Source: a virus. From it: a stretch of 43,659 bases of DNA. Every line of letters starts with the position of its first letter. The first letter of the stretch is position 1. The stretch lies in IMG/VR virus record IMGVR_UViG_3300050821_001247, positions 1 to 43,659 of that record. The stretch is one strand, 5' to 3'. The translations under genes were made by a program, and so were the position numbers. The notes beneath the pieces are model-generated. The model was given only the letters and a program-made list of their open reading frames with translations. It was not told the origin of the DNA and searched no databases. Below are positions 1 through 6,748 of this stretch, piece by piece.

Positions 1-103
1 CCCTCCTATAGAGCACCGAGAATTGAGAATCCGATGCTCCTGTGCGGACCATCTCTTCGACGATTTGGCGGCGCTGCTTACATTGTTCCAGTGTCAATCT
101 CAT
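1..103 (-). CDS. Partial small helical protein, N-terminus only
   Basis: A leftward reading frame starts at ATG 103-101 and runs off the left edge, giving 34 residues rich in charged and helical residues (begins MRLTLEQCKQRRQIVEEM). A GGAAGG ribosome site lies about 7 bases upstream. The ATG overlaps the TGA of the gene at 100-684 (ATGA), the coupling used throughout this operon. I do not recognise a family. If the molecule is circular as given, the frame would stop three codons past the junction, so the gene is either truncated by the window or very short. Confidence 0.55.
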   Translation of the reverse strand, partial: MRLTLEQCKQRRQIVEEMVRTGASDSQFSVLYRR

Positions 104-684
104 GGCTCGACCTTCCTTCCGAGAGCGCGTAGAAGTTCGCGCATCGTTTTAATCCAGTGCCGTACTTTCTCTCGGTGCTGATAAACGAATTCGCGTGTCC
201 GATTGCTACGATCCAGCTCAACTTCTGCGGCCCACGCTAGTGTGTCTGCGGCATCCGCCAGCTTCTTTGCAGCCTCGATACGAGCTTCGACTGAGGCGAG
301 TTCGGCGCAGAGGGTGCAACCGGCGACTAACCTACAACGTAGGTACTCTTCGGTGCCTTCCGTCTCGGGGATTTTCCCATAACATGAATCTGTATGCGTG
401 TGGTAGAACATCTTCGGATGCTTCCCGCATGGTCCCGGTGAGCGCAGCTCGGCGAGTTCCTTTTGTAATTCCTCAGCGACATCATGTGCTTGCCCTGAGA
501 TGTCCTTCCAATTGGCAATCTCAGCTTCCTTGCTCGCAAGGGCGGCGTGTAATCCGGCATTCCAAGCGTCTGCTAAGGTGTGCAGTCCTGACTTCTCCCA
601 CTCCTCAAACGTCTGCCCCGTTACCGGCTTTGACGGAATATCGAATGTGACTGATGGATTTGGAATACCCTTCGTCGGTTTCAT
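100..684 (-). CDS. Coiled-coil protein with Cys/His cluster, unknown function
   Basis: This 194-residue protein has no recognised domain. Residues about 45-80 and 125-190 look like charged amphipathic helices, probably coiled coil. Between them is a Cys/His-rich stretch with C86, H88, H95, H97 and C101, then C117, C122 and C125, which may bind a metal. The start at ATG 684 is supported by GGGAGGT 8 bases upstream. It overlaps the end of the FtsK-like gene by four bases, so the two are probably co-translated. It is an accessory early protein of unknown role. Confidence 0.7.
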   Translation of the reverse strand: MKPTKGIPNPSVTFDIPSKPVTGQTFEEWEKSGLHTLADAWNAGLHAALASKEAEIANWKDISGQAHDVAEELQKELAELRSPGPCGKHPKMFYHTHTDSCYGKIPETEGTEEYLRCRLVAGCTLCAELASVEARIEAAKKLADAADTLAWAAEVELDRSNRTREFVYQHREKVRHWIKTMRELLRALGRKVEP

Positions 685-1805
685 CGACTAACCTCCCTTC
701 GAGATTCATTAACTTTAGCCATTTCGACTGCGGCTTTTATGTCTTCGATACTGGCGTATGGAGCGTGAATACGTCTAATCGTTGGGTTATTCGGACTAAC
801 GAAAAGCATGTCGCCTTGACTGAGTAGTTGCTCTGCGCCAGAAGTTCCCAAGATGGTTCTTGAATCCACTTCCGATGGGAGCCTAAAGGTGATTCTAGCA
901 GGGAAGTTAGACTTGATATTTCCCTCGACAACTCTAACACTTGTTCGCTGAGTCGCAGAGATAACGTGGATACCCGTTGCACGAGCCTTTTGGACTATCT
1001 TTCCAAGGAGATATTCCGCTTGTTTACCGTATTTCTTTCCGATCGGCTTTCCTTCTTCATTTTCATCCCTCGTTTCGTCTTGAAGAATATCTGCGAGTTC
1101 GTCAATGATAAGAACGACGTAGGAAAGCTTCTTTCCACGTTCGTGCATCTGAGCGATGTTTTGACATCCGGTCCGTGCCATGAATTGAAGTCTGGTTTCA
1201 ACGTCAGATACCAAATCATCTAAGGCATCAATTACCCATCTAACTGATGTTACGACGGGATAGAGAAGATGAGGAGCATTTTGAAACTGCGTAAATTCAA
1301 CCTGTTTCGTATCAACGAGGACCAATTTTATATCGTCTGAAGACCGACAATACATTAAGGAGGATATTACGGAGTTCAAAAGCGTACTCTTCCCGCCACC
1401 CGTCGATCCGGCTATTAGAAGGTGCGGTAGCAGGGTTAAGTCTTCGACTATCGTCTCTCCGTTGTGATCCATTCCTAAAAGGATTGGGATTTTGGCTTTG
1501 GAGTTCCATACAGCTCCTACGGCGTTTTTGAATTCCAAGAGCTTACGCTCTTTGTTCGGGACAAATATTCCAACGCTATCCGCCAATCTTGATATCTGAA
1601 CACAATCCACACCGAGTGCAAGCGCTAAATCTGCTGCGCGATTTTCGACTTGTGAAACTTTAGTTGCATTAGTAGGAATATACTTGTAAAGGGTGACAAT
1701 TGGTCCTACCTTTACTTCCGGAAGGAAGTGGCCATCAACTCCAAGCGAGCTTAGCTTTAGCTGGAGCTTCGCTAAAGTTCCGAGTTGGTCAGGAGGTAAG
1801 GTCAT
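681..1805 (-). CDS. FtsK/SpoIIIE-like DNA translocase ATPase
   Basis: This 374-residue protein looks like the motor core of the FtsK/SpoIIIE/HerA family, hexameric ATPases that pump double-stranded DNA. The Walker A motif GSTGGGKST is at residues 133-141, a family-typical LVLVDTKQVEF strand follows at about 161-171, and the Walker B IIDELAD is at 233-239. A further arginine-rich stretch around 270-330 (KARATGIHVISATQR) matches the FtsK sensor region. The N-terminal 110 residues resemble the FtsK alpha-domain. There are no membrane segments and no gamma (KOPS-reading) winged helix, so it is a soluble motor. It sits immediately after the VWA gene with a four-base overlap. Possible roles are DNA movement, concatemer resolution or packaging support. 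The family call is firm; the role is inference. Confidence 0.9.
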   Translation of the reverse strand: MTLPPDQLGTLAKLQLKLSSLGVDGHFLPEVKVGPIVTLYKYIPTNATKVSQVENRAADLALALGVDCVQISRLADSVGIFVPNKERKLLEFKNAVGAVWNSKAKIPILLGMDHNGETIVEDLTLLPHLLIAGSTGGGKSTLLNSVISSLMYCRSSDDIKLVLVDTKQVEFTQFQNAPHLLYPVVTSVRWVIDALDDLVSDVETRLQFMARTGCQNIAQMHERGKKLSYVVLIIDELADILQDETRDENEEGKPIGKKYGKQAEYLLGKIVQKARATGIHVISATQRTSVRVVEGNIKSNFPARITFRLPSEVDSRTILGTSGAEQLLSQGDMLFVSPNNPTIRRIHAPYASIEDIKAAVEMAKVNESRREVSR

Positions 1806-2476
1806 TTTACCTCATTAGCTCCAGCGGTTAGGAACAACTGGGCCGCTTGCGCCCGTGTTTCTGGGAGGAGAAATGCGAAAGCAGTTGAAAAACTTCGAAT
1901 ATCTTTGAATTTTACGAAGAGACCTCCGGTTATTTCGGAAATCTCCTTAAGGACATCTACTCCCATTTCTGAATCTCCGATATGGACTGTGTCGATGGGA
2001 ATTTCTCTTGAGGCATAATCTCTCGCCGTCTGTATTGGTGAGTAATCTGGTTGACCATCGGAGATTAGAATAGCTCGCGTCATTTTCATTTTAATACAGC
2101 GATTCATACAATCAGTCATCGGTGTTCCTCCGGACGCTCTTAATCCCATGCAGAGCATCCAAAGTTTCATCTTGTCGTTTGTCATTTCGATTGAGGTTGA
2201 TTCTGGAAAACTTTCAATAGCTATCGCCGTGTCCTGCTGATTGGACTTTTGAATGAAATCTTGAACTGCGTTTTCAAGAAGCTTGATTGGTTCACCATTC
2301 ATTGAACCGCTTTGGTCGATCATTATAACGAGGCGGTTAGGCAGAGTGTTTATGTTTACGAAGCCCTCGACTATCGAAGGTGCTACTTCGGAACGAAGCT
2401 CCGCTTCCGCAATACGGGCGTGAAGGCTACCGCCCTTTGTTACAGAGATTTTATTCTTGGTTACTATATCTGCCAT
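1802..2476 (-). CDS. von Willebrand factor A (VWA) domain protein
   Basis: This 224-residue soluble protein is almost entirely one VWA domain. The metal-ion-dependent adhesion site (MIDAS) is complete: DQSGS at residues 54-58, the GGTPMTD threonine loop in the middle, and ILISDGQPD. VWA proteins of this kind bind partner proteins through Mg2+ and often work with AAA+ ATPases. I chose ATG 2476 because AAAGGAA lies upstream; an in-frame TTG at 2500 would add eight residues. The gene overlaps the FtsK-like gene by four bases and follows a small acidic ORF and a J-domain gene. No MoxR-type ATPase is visible, so the FtsK-like motor is the obvious candidate partner (inference). Confidence 0.88.
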   Translation of the reverse strand: MADIVTKNKISVTKGGSLHARIAEAELRSEVAPSIVEGFVNINTLPNRLVIMIDQSGSMNGEPIKLLENAVQDFIQKSNQQDTAIAIESFPESTSIEMTNDKMKLWMLCMGLRASGGTPMTDCMNRCIKMKMTRAILISDGQPDYSPIQTARDYASREIPIDTVHIGDSEMGVDVLKEISEITGGLFVKFKDIRSFSTAFAFLLPETRAQAAQLFLTAGANEVK

Positions 2477-2492
2477 AGCGATTTTTTCCTTT

Positions 2493-2675
2493 CTACGCAA
2501 ATTGAAGCCATTCTACATATTCCTCGACAAAATCCCAGCTTTCGTCACATCCTTCGTACTTATTCTCGCTTGCCGCCTCTCTCACTAAGAGCATGAACTC
2601 TTTTAGTTTCCCTTCGTTGTAAATTCTCACTTCATCCTCAATTCGAGCAAACTTTTCGTCCGTAAAATCTATCAT
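2493..2675 (-). CDS. Small acidic protein, unknown
   Basis: This 60-residue acidic protein is predicted to be mostly helical and ends in a Trp/Tyr-rich tail (WDFVEEYVEWLQFA). Its ATG overlaps the stop of the J-domain gene (ATGA), and the VWA start lies 17 bases downstream. I do not recognise it. Its place between a J-domain and a VWA gene, within a tightly overlapped operon, suggests a real translated gene and perhaps an adaptor for either neighbour. Confidence 0.65.
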   Translation of the reverse strand: MIDFTDEKFARIEDEVRIYNEGKLKEFMLLVREAASENKYEGCDESWDFVEEYVEWLQFA

Positions 2676-3136
2676 TGATGATAAACCTCCTTTTCAATCC
2701 TCTGCCAACTGACGTTTAGTTTACTCATTAATTCCATGTTTCCTCCTCTATCGGGGTGAAGAACGAAACAGGCTGCCTTATAGGCCTTTTGAGCCGCTTC
2801 GTATGGGAGGAGTTTCATAAACTCCAACAAAGTTGTGTCGATTCCGGTTATCATTACCTGCGGATTTACGGACTGTTTCGACTGACCCTCGACGGCTTGA
2901 CGGTTTAGGACTGCTACCTCTTGAGCACCATAAACGAGTTTACAAAACTTGTCCACGCCGTCAAGGTACTTCTCGATAAAGGTCCACGTTTTGGTATTCT
3001 GGTCCCAACTTCTGTCGGAATGTGGGATGGCCTGTTTGAGAAAGGTTACGACCTTTTCAATTCGGTCAAAATCCGTTTTCATTTTAAGCTGGTAGGCTTG
3101 GATTTTGACATCCCAGTAGATCATTACTTTGGCCAT
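2672..3136 (-). CDS. J-domain-like protein (C-terminal HPD motif)
   Basis: The protein is 154 residues. Residues about 105-152 form a J-domain-like unit: a helix (PYEAAQKAYKAACFVL), then the diagnostic HPD tripeptide at 127-129 in LHPDRGGN, then a second helix ending NVSWQRIEKEV. J-domains stimulate the ATPase of Hsp70/DnaK and deliver clients to it. Here the J-domain is C-terminal rather than N-terminal. The first 100 residues have no recognised fold. ATG 3136 has GGAG seven bases upstream; an in-frame upstream start at 3169 has no comparable site. No phage DnaK is in the window, so the partner would be host DnaK (inference). Confidence 0.78.
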   Translation of the reverse strand: MAKVMIYWDVKIQAYQLKMKTDFDRIEKVVTFLKQAIPHSDRSWDQNTKTWTFIEKYLDGVDKFCKLVYGAQEVAVLNRQAVEGQSKQSVNPQVMITGIDTTLLEFMKLLPYEAAQKAYKAACFVLHPDRGGNMELMSKLNVSWQRIEKEVYHQ

Positions 3137-3138
3137 AG

Positions 3139-3417
3139 CTAGTCTCCTATATCTATTACATGACAGCAAGCTAAGTATAATATTGATGAGTGCCGTACTA
3201 CTCCGTTATCCTCAAGGACTGGCCATAAATACTCTGTATCACATCCCTCATGTACTTCGTAGCCGTAAGGAGCATCTTTAACTTTTATCGGCTCTCCGAC
3301 AGTTATTTCCTTTCCGCGCTCATTATTCCAATAGGCTGTGCCTGCGGTTGGATTTATTTTAAACTTATGAGGGAAATCTATATCCGGTACTCTTACCTTT
3401 CTCGGGTATATTGACAT
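3139..3417 (-). CDS. Small protein of unknown function
   Basis: This 92-residue protein is probably beta-rich, with pairs of hydrophobic and charged residues and two adjacent cysteines (CCHV) near the end. No family is recognised. ATG 3417 is preceded by GAGGT at good spacing; the longer in-frame start at 3429 lacks one. The gene lies directly downstream (leftward) of the structured region 3449-3717, so that region could form its 5' untranslated leader. The stop is just two bases upstream of the J-domain start. Confidence 0.65.
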   Translation of the reverse strand: MSIYPRKVRVPDIDFPHKFKINPTAGTAYWNNERGKEITVGEPIKVKDAPYGYEVHEGCDTEYLWPVLEDNGVVRHSSILYLACCHVIDIGD

Positions 3418-3448
3418 TTTAAACCTCACGTAGTGAAATAAAACTCTC

Positions 3449-3554
3449 GACTAGCCTAGTTTCTTTCGGATTGGGTTAGCCTGTTGCATCGGAGGCTACC
3501 AATGGCCAGTCTGTGCGTTCTGACTGGACGCATTTTAGCGAAGCTAGGCTAGTC
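3449..3554. ncRNA. Candidate structured RNA, three-way junction
   Basis: Complementary segments nest into a three-way junction. P1 pairs 3449-3463 with 3540-3554 (15 pairs, one G-U). P2 pairs 3470-3474 with 3499-3503 and 3477-3481 with 3494-3498, with a two-base bulge and a 12-base loop. P3 pairs 3506-3511 with 3522-3527 around a 10-base loop. No ORF of note crosses it. The structure folds on either strand. On the minus strand it would lie just after the terminator at 3571-3616 and in the leader of the 3139-3417 gene. It does not match a tRNA. Pairing was found by eye; function is unknown. Confidence 0.55.
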
Positions 3555-3570
3555 AAGACTTCTATCTCGA

Positions 3571-3616
3571 AAAACTAAAAGGAGGGAGCAACCGGGGAAG
3601 GCTGTGCCTCCCTCCT
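3571..3616 (-). terminator. Rho-independent terminator
   Basis: Read leftward, a nine-base stem (3608-3616 pairing with 3580-3588, GGAGGGAG type) closes a loop of about 19 bases and is followed by TTTTAGTTTTT. This is a classical intrinsic terminator on the minus strand. It lies about 110 bases after the stop of the gene at 3725-4213 and would end, or attenuate, the transcript coming from the zinc-ribbon genes. Confidence 0.7.
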
Positions 3617-3638
3617 AATAGCCCGCTATGGCGTGCGG

Positions 3639-3717
3639 CACTTCGTGTATAAGAGTATGATTCGACGTTATGAGGCATGGCCTGTCTCCTTAGTCGTCAT
3701 ACTTTTAACACGAAGTG
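3639..3717. other. Long imperfect hairpin
   Basis: A perfect ten-base inverted repeat (3639-3648 with 3708-3717, core ACTTCGTG) is followed inward by nine pairs (3652-3660 with 3697-3705, one G-U) and four more (3663-3666 with 3693-3696). A small AGGC/GCCT hairpin caps the top. It starts eight bases from the stop codon of the gene at 3725. It could protect an RNA 3' end, act as a processing site or be part of a larger RNA with the neighbouring junction. Confidence 0.6.
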
Positions 3718-3724
3718 AACTCGT

Positions 3725-4213
3725 TTACGCAGTAGCGCCCGCGGCGGGATTCATTGCACGCAGAATCTCGGCAAGCGCTTCTGGAGTAACTTCAAAACCA
3801 GCCAACTTCGACAACGCACGAGCGGCCTTGGCTTCGGGCGAAGCCGTTTTACGCTCGGATACTGCGGCCGCAACGTCTGCGAGGTCGTAGATGCCTTCAA
3901 CTGGTGTGAAATTGTCGTTTGACATCAAATCGGTCTTGTGTTTCATTTGCTTGATTCGAAGAGACCGATTAATGATATTTGCTTGCTCGGTTTGATTCCC
4001 GACGAGTGAAGCCAAATCATCCAATGGACTCTCATCGGATACTTCGTGAACACCGAAGGTTTGAGTAAACTTCACCTCTCCTACAGCGCCCTTCTCAGTC
4101 AGTTCCGCAAGCTTGTCTTCGACGTTCGATTCATCTACTATGACGAAATCATGAACGTTCTCCTTCGTCACGTAGTCGATTCGGACGTATGTTTCATTAG
4201 CTAGCTTTGACAT
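3725..4213 (-). CDS. Unknown acidic protein, possible DNA- or protein-binding
   Basis: This 162-residue acidic protein has an Ala-rich, helical C-terminus (from about 115 on). No catalytic motif is seen. I chose ATG 4213 because AAGGAAGG precedes it; an in-frame ATG at 4276 adds 21 residues (MALFVSRVP...) but has no ribosome site. The gene is followed immediately by a strong hairpin and then a terminator, which suggests it is the last and perhaps abundantly expressed gene of the transcript that may start at the promoter near 5700. Confidence 0.65.
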   Translation of the reverse strand: MSKLANETYVRIDYVTKENVHDFVIVDESNVEDKLAELTEKGAVGEVKFTQTFGVHEVSDESPLDDLASLVGNQTEQANIINRSLRIKQMKHKTDLMSNDNFTPVEGIYDLADVAAAVSERKTASPEAKAARALSKLAGFEVTPEALAEILRAMNPAAGATA

Positions 4214-4282
4214 CTTTTTGTTACCTTCCTTTTTGAATTTAACTACAGTTGGAACCCTTGAAACGAATAATGCCATTTATGT

Positions 4283-4549
4283 TTATGAAGTTAACACTTC
4301 CGGATTATAATACTTTGCCCGTTCCTTACAGGCTACGGAATCGCAAGTGAAAGTTTCGATAAAACGGCCGTCTTCACGGTTGAAATGAGCGTATTCCTTA
4401 CATTCTATATTAGTGCATAGGAGGAATGTTGCCATAACCCTATATGGCTTATCCGGAAGGACCTCCGAAACGGTGCGACAAATGACCGGTTGCTTGCATT
4501 CATCGCAGCTACGCTCTTGGCGAGCGCAGTATTTGCAGGTTTTAATCAC
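4283..4549 (-). CDS. Cysteine-rich zinc-ribbon protein
   Basis: This 88-residue protein is dominated by metal-ligand pairs: CKYC, CDEC, CTNIEC and CDSVAC, enough for two zinc sites. It starts with GTG at 4549, which overlaps the TGA of the preceding 49-residue gene (GTGA). Function is unknown. Proteins like this in phage early regions often bind host RNA polymerase or nucleic acid, but nothing here proves that. It is one of four zinc-ribbon-like genes in a row between 4283 and 6135. Confidence 0.7.
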   Translation of the reverse strand: MIKTCKYCARQERSCDECKQPVICRTVSEVLPDKPYRVMATFLLCTNIECKEYAHFNREDGRFIETFTCDSVACKERAKYYNPEVLTS

Positions 4550-4695
4550 TTAATTTCCTCGATTGATTTAACTTCTATAGAGAAGCCCAAATCTTCCGCC
4601 TGAGGAATAACTTCGGCGTCGAGGAATTCCTTAAATCCATATTCCTGTTGATTCAAATCACTGTCTTCGACTTCTAAGATAATACGAACTTTCAT
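4546..4695 (-). CDS. Small acidic protein (49 aa)
   Basis: A 49-codon frame starts at ATG 4695 with GAGGT six bases upstream and ends in TGA overlapping the GTG of the next gene. The peptide (begins MKVRIILEVEDSDLNQQ) is acidic and looks like a small alpha/beta fold. No family is recognised. The good ribosome site and four-base overlap with its neighbour support it as real. Confidence 0.7.
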   Translation of the reverse strand: MKVRIILEVEDSDLNQQEYGFKEFLDAEVIPQAEDLGFSIEVKSIEEIK

Positions 4696-4699
4696 AAGT

Positions 4700-4822
4700 T
4701 TACCTCGCTTCGCGTAGCCGTTTTAACCTTAAGGTTATTTCCTCATGCCTTGGCATCCATCGTGGAAAGAAATGATTTATGATCCATTCTTTTAAGCGGA
4801 GCTTAATTCTTATTCGGATCAT
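4700..4822 (-). CDS. Candidate 40-residue basic amphipathic microprotein
   Basis: A 40-codon frame begins at ATG 4822, inside the last codons of the gene at 4803-5375, and ends at TAA 4700, within the ribosome site of the next gene. The product is very basic (begins MIRIRIKLRLKEWIINHF, ends LRLKRLREAR) with alternating Arg/Leu, so it could bind nucleic acid or membranes. The ribosome site is weak (AAAGAGA). It fills an otherwise empty 107-base gap and keeps the overlapping-gene pattern of the operon. It may equally be a chance frame. Confidence 0.45.
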   Translation of the reverse strand: MIRIRIKLRLKEWIINHFFPRWMPRHEEITLRLKRLREAR

Positions 4823-5375
4823 CGTTATCTCTTTGTTCGGAGCGCTTTTTCATCCCCTCGAAGAGGTCGTCGGAAGATATGGGAGGAACTAGTTGGCCTT
4901 CTTCGTTGAGAGTGAAGCCTTCCGGTATATCTCTGATATCTCTTTCAGTTCCAGTGGAATCTGATTGAGTAGATTGTTCAGACGTTTGTTTAACGTCCTT
5001 ACCGTTATTCCCAAGTTTTTCGCTATTCTCCTGCGCATCTGGGTCGATTGGTTCTTCGAGGATTCCTTTTTTGAATTCAATTGTACCTCCGTAGGAACGG
5101 ATAAAGCAAATGGCCTCATTTATTCTTTCAACAAACTTTTGTAGATCATCCTTTACCGGTATGATCTTGGCGATTGGCGGAGCGCAGCATTCTACTTCGT
5201 AGAATTTGGCTTTTAGCCAGCCATACTCAACGCCGCACTTGCGACAACGATAATACCGAACATCAATCTTTAGAATACCAGCCGCGGAGGTGGTCTTCTG
5301 AATTAATGGGTGTTTGCTAACAGACCCACATCCAGGGCAATGCTCACCCTCTCTATTACATGAGGAGCAAATCAT
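4803..5375 (-). CDS. Zinc-ribbon protein with disordered C-terminal tail
   Basis: This 190-residue protein begins with a zinc-binding N-terminus (CSSC, CPGC, then CRKC around residue 45-48), followed by a helix/strand section to about 115. The rest is low-complexity, acidic and Ser/Gln/Asp-rich, probably disordered. ATG 5375 overlaps the stop of the gene at 5372-5647. Two treble-clef or ribbon sites at the N-terminus suggest nucleic-acid or protein binding. No specific family was recognised. Confidence 0.7.
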   Translation of the reverse strand: MICSSCNREGEHCPGCGSVSKHPLIQKTTSAAGILKIDVRYYRCRKCGVEYGWLKAKFYEVECCAPPIAKIIPVKDDLQKFVERINEAICFIRSYGGTIEFKKGILEEPIDPDAQENSEKLGNNGKDVKQTSEQSTQSDSTGTERDIRDIPEGFTLNEEGQLVPPISSDDLFEGMKKRSEQRDNDDPNKN

Positions 5376-5647
5376 TTCGCCTCAATGCCATACCGCTTTT
5401 GAATATCTTCTATATTCTTACGCATCGCTGGGTCTCTCGGCAGGTTGGCTACGCGTCTATCATTGCCGTCGTCATAATAGTCCTTACCACAATTACGGCA
5501 ACGCCGACACATAATTTTCATCGGCTCGCCCGTCTCTTCATCCAAAACAACCTTCCCATCCTCCCCAACCTTCGTCTTTGCTCTTGACGGTACCGCGTAG
5601 GTATGTGTCGATCCGCATTCCGCCCGCGGACATCTCTTATTTATCAT
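5372..5647 (-). CDS. Small zinc-ribbon protein
   Basis: This 91-residue protein resembles an Ogr/Delta-like or generic zinc ribbon: CPRAEC near the N-terminus and CRRCRNCGKDYYDD at about residues 48-61, separated by a charged hairpin. The C-terminal 25 residues are basic and helical. It is the first gene after the predicted sigma70 promoter at 5676-5704, with an expected leader of about 20 bases. A role in transcription control is plausible but unproven. Confidence 0.7.
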   Translation of the reverse strand: MINKRCPRAECGSTHTYAVPSRAKTKVGEDGKVVLDEETGEPMKIMCRRCRNCGKDYYDDGNDRRVANLPRDPAMRKNIEDIQKRYGIEAK

Positions 5648-5675
5648 TCCGTTTAGCTCCCAACAACATTTAACG

Positions 5676-5704
5676 AGATTACAGCATCTCTAGGAGTTTG
5701 TCAA
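5676..5704 (-). promoter_or_regulatory. Sigma70-type promoter
   Basis: On the minus strand a perfect -35 TTGACA (5704-5699) is separated by exactly 17 bases from TAATCT (5681-5676), a good -10. Transcription would start near 5669, some 20 bases before ATG 5647. It would drive the run of small zinc-ribbon genes leftward to the terminator at 3571-3616. Confidence 0.7.
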
Positions 5705-5892
5705 GAGCTTTTATGTTGTTTGTTTTCAAGAGCTTGCGCGCTAGTTTTGAGACTGCGCACGCATAGAGAGTGACTGCTTGCTAAGTTGTTGATAAGACGA
5801 GCGATAGCTATTAGCGTCAGTCTTGTCACAGTCACATCTCTCACAAATATTAAAATAACTATACTGTGAGCTAACACTCGACGTGTGCGGTG
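5705..5892. other. Non-coding interval with direct repeat
   Basis: No convincing gene is seen between the promoter and the stop at 5893. A ten-base direct repeat TCAAGAGCTT occurs at 5701-5710 and 5732-5741, the first copy overlapping the -35 box, so it may be an operator. A GTCACAGTCAC repeat lies near 5826-5836. The interval is otherwise unassigned. Confidence 0.4.
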
Positions 5893-6135
5893 CTATCCAC
5901 GAGAGAGATAGACTTCGAAATTACGTTGACCGTCCGTTTTAGTCCGACGGCAAGCCTTGCAGGATTCGAAATATAACTTTTCGTGAAAGCAAACCAACCT
6001 TCGGTAGCCAACCGGAACGTAGAGCCGTTCGGCTTCGCCGTTAGAAGGTTCACGGATCGTAGATGGTGTAGGAAGAGCCTTGCTATCGCTGTTGGCCTTC
6101 TGCCGATAGACTTGTCTTAGGATATCTTTAGCCAT
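5893..6135 (-). CDS. Small protein with Cys/His cluster
   Basis: This 80-residue protein has a disordered Ser/Pro-rich middle and a C-terminal CFHEKLYFESCKAC segment that could bind zinc. ATG 6135 has GGAGG at ideal spacing; a longer in-frame start at 6165 is weaker. It overlaps the end of the 43-residue membrane protein gene. Function is unknown. Confidence 0.65.
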   Translation of the reverse strand: MAKDILRQVYRQKANSDSKALPTPSTIREPSNGEAERLYVPVGYRRLVCFHEKLYFESCKACRRTKTDGQRNFEVYLSRG

Positions 6136-6248
6136 ATATTCTCCTCCCTCCGAGATTGAAACCATTCAATTATAACGGTCTCAATAACGGCAATATATGG
6201 CAGCCAAGATAGCCAATGAAGGGTGTAAAACATCCAGGCTATCGCCAT
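6117..6248 (-). CDS. Small membrane protein (43 aa)
   Basis: A 43-residue product starts at ATG 6248 with AAGGAG four bases upstream. It contains one hydrophobic, Trp-rich segment (about residues 3-28) and a charged C-terminus (EWFQSRREEN). It overlaps the next gene start by 19 bases. An inner-membrane early protein of this size could affect host membrane or exclusion, but no homologue is recognised. Confidence 0.55.
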   Translation of the reverse strand: MAIAWMFYTLHWLSWLPYIAVIETVIIEWFQSRREENIWLKIS

Positions 6249-6316
6249 ATGACTCCTTTTTATCCATTCGCCCAGCGAATGCCTTCGGCAATTAAGCCTC
6301 AACATTCGCCTAGAGA

Positions 6317-6748
6317 TCATGCGACGCCAGAAGGGTTGGTCGCAGCCTCTAGCTGTTCATCGGTCAGTCCGTCTCCGTCGAGAATGGTCTCTTCCTCGGA
6401 TTCGACGGCCGAAGGCTCTGGCACTTGCATCCCAGCAAGACGCGCTATCTCCGAAGGATCAAGCGGCTTGCCAAGAATCGACTGTGTCCGAATATATTCT
6501 CGCACAGCCTTCCCAGAGTTCCTTAGTTCCTTGTTCTTGGCGGCCTGATTCCATCTCCGTTCGATGGTATCCTTGCCGACCGCGAGCATCTCCAAGACTA
6601 CTCCCGTAAGCGAAAGCTTCTGCCCTCGCAGAGCGTAGTCCTCTTGCAGCCGCATGACCGAGGTCATAACGGTTGAAGGGAGTTTAATCTCCGGAATAGG
6701 AACCTGTTTCCCAGACCGAGTCGTAAACAGTTCAACATTGTTCGCCAT
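6317..6748 (-). CDS. First leftward gene: unknown helical protein
   Basis: This 143-residue protein is mostly helical (ALRGQKLSLTGVVLEML and a basic stretch following) with an acidic C-terminal tail. It is the first gene of the leftward unit, next to the divergent control region, and has a clear GAGGTGA ribosome site. The central helix pair could be a DNA-binding or ribbon-helix-helix-like region, so a regulator is possible, but no fold is certain. Confidence 0.65.
   Translation of the reverse strand: MANNVELFTTRSGKQVPIPEIKLPSTVMTSVMRLQEDYALRGQKLSLTGVVLEMLAVGKDTIERRWNQAAKNKELRNSGKAVREYIRTQSILGKPLDPSEIARLAGMQVPEPSAVESEEETILDGDGLTDEQLEAATNPSGVA

Noticed and set aside
195-650. A 151-codon rightward ORF opposite the gene at 100-684
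   Set aside because: Antisense to a well-signalled leftward gene, composition is Arg/Cys/Pro-rich as expected of a shadow frame, and no ribosome site is present.
3449-3554. tRNA gene
   Set aside because: The arms lack an acceptor stem with a CCA end, a TPsiC loop and an anticodon arm in the right positions.
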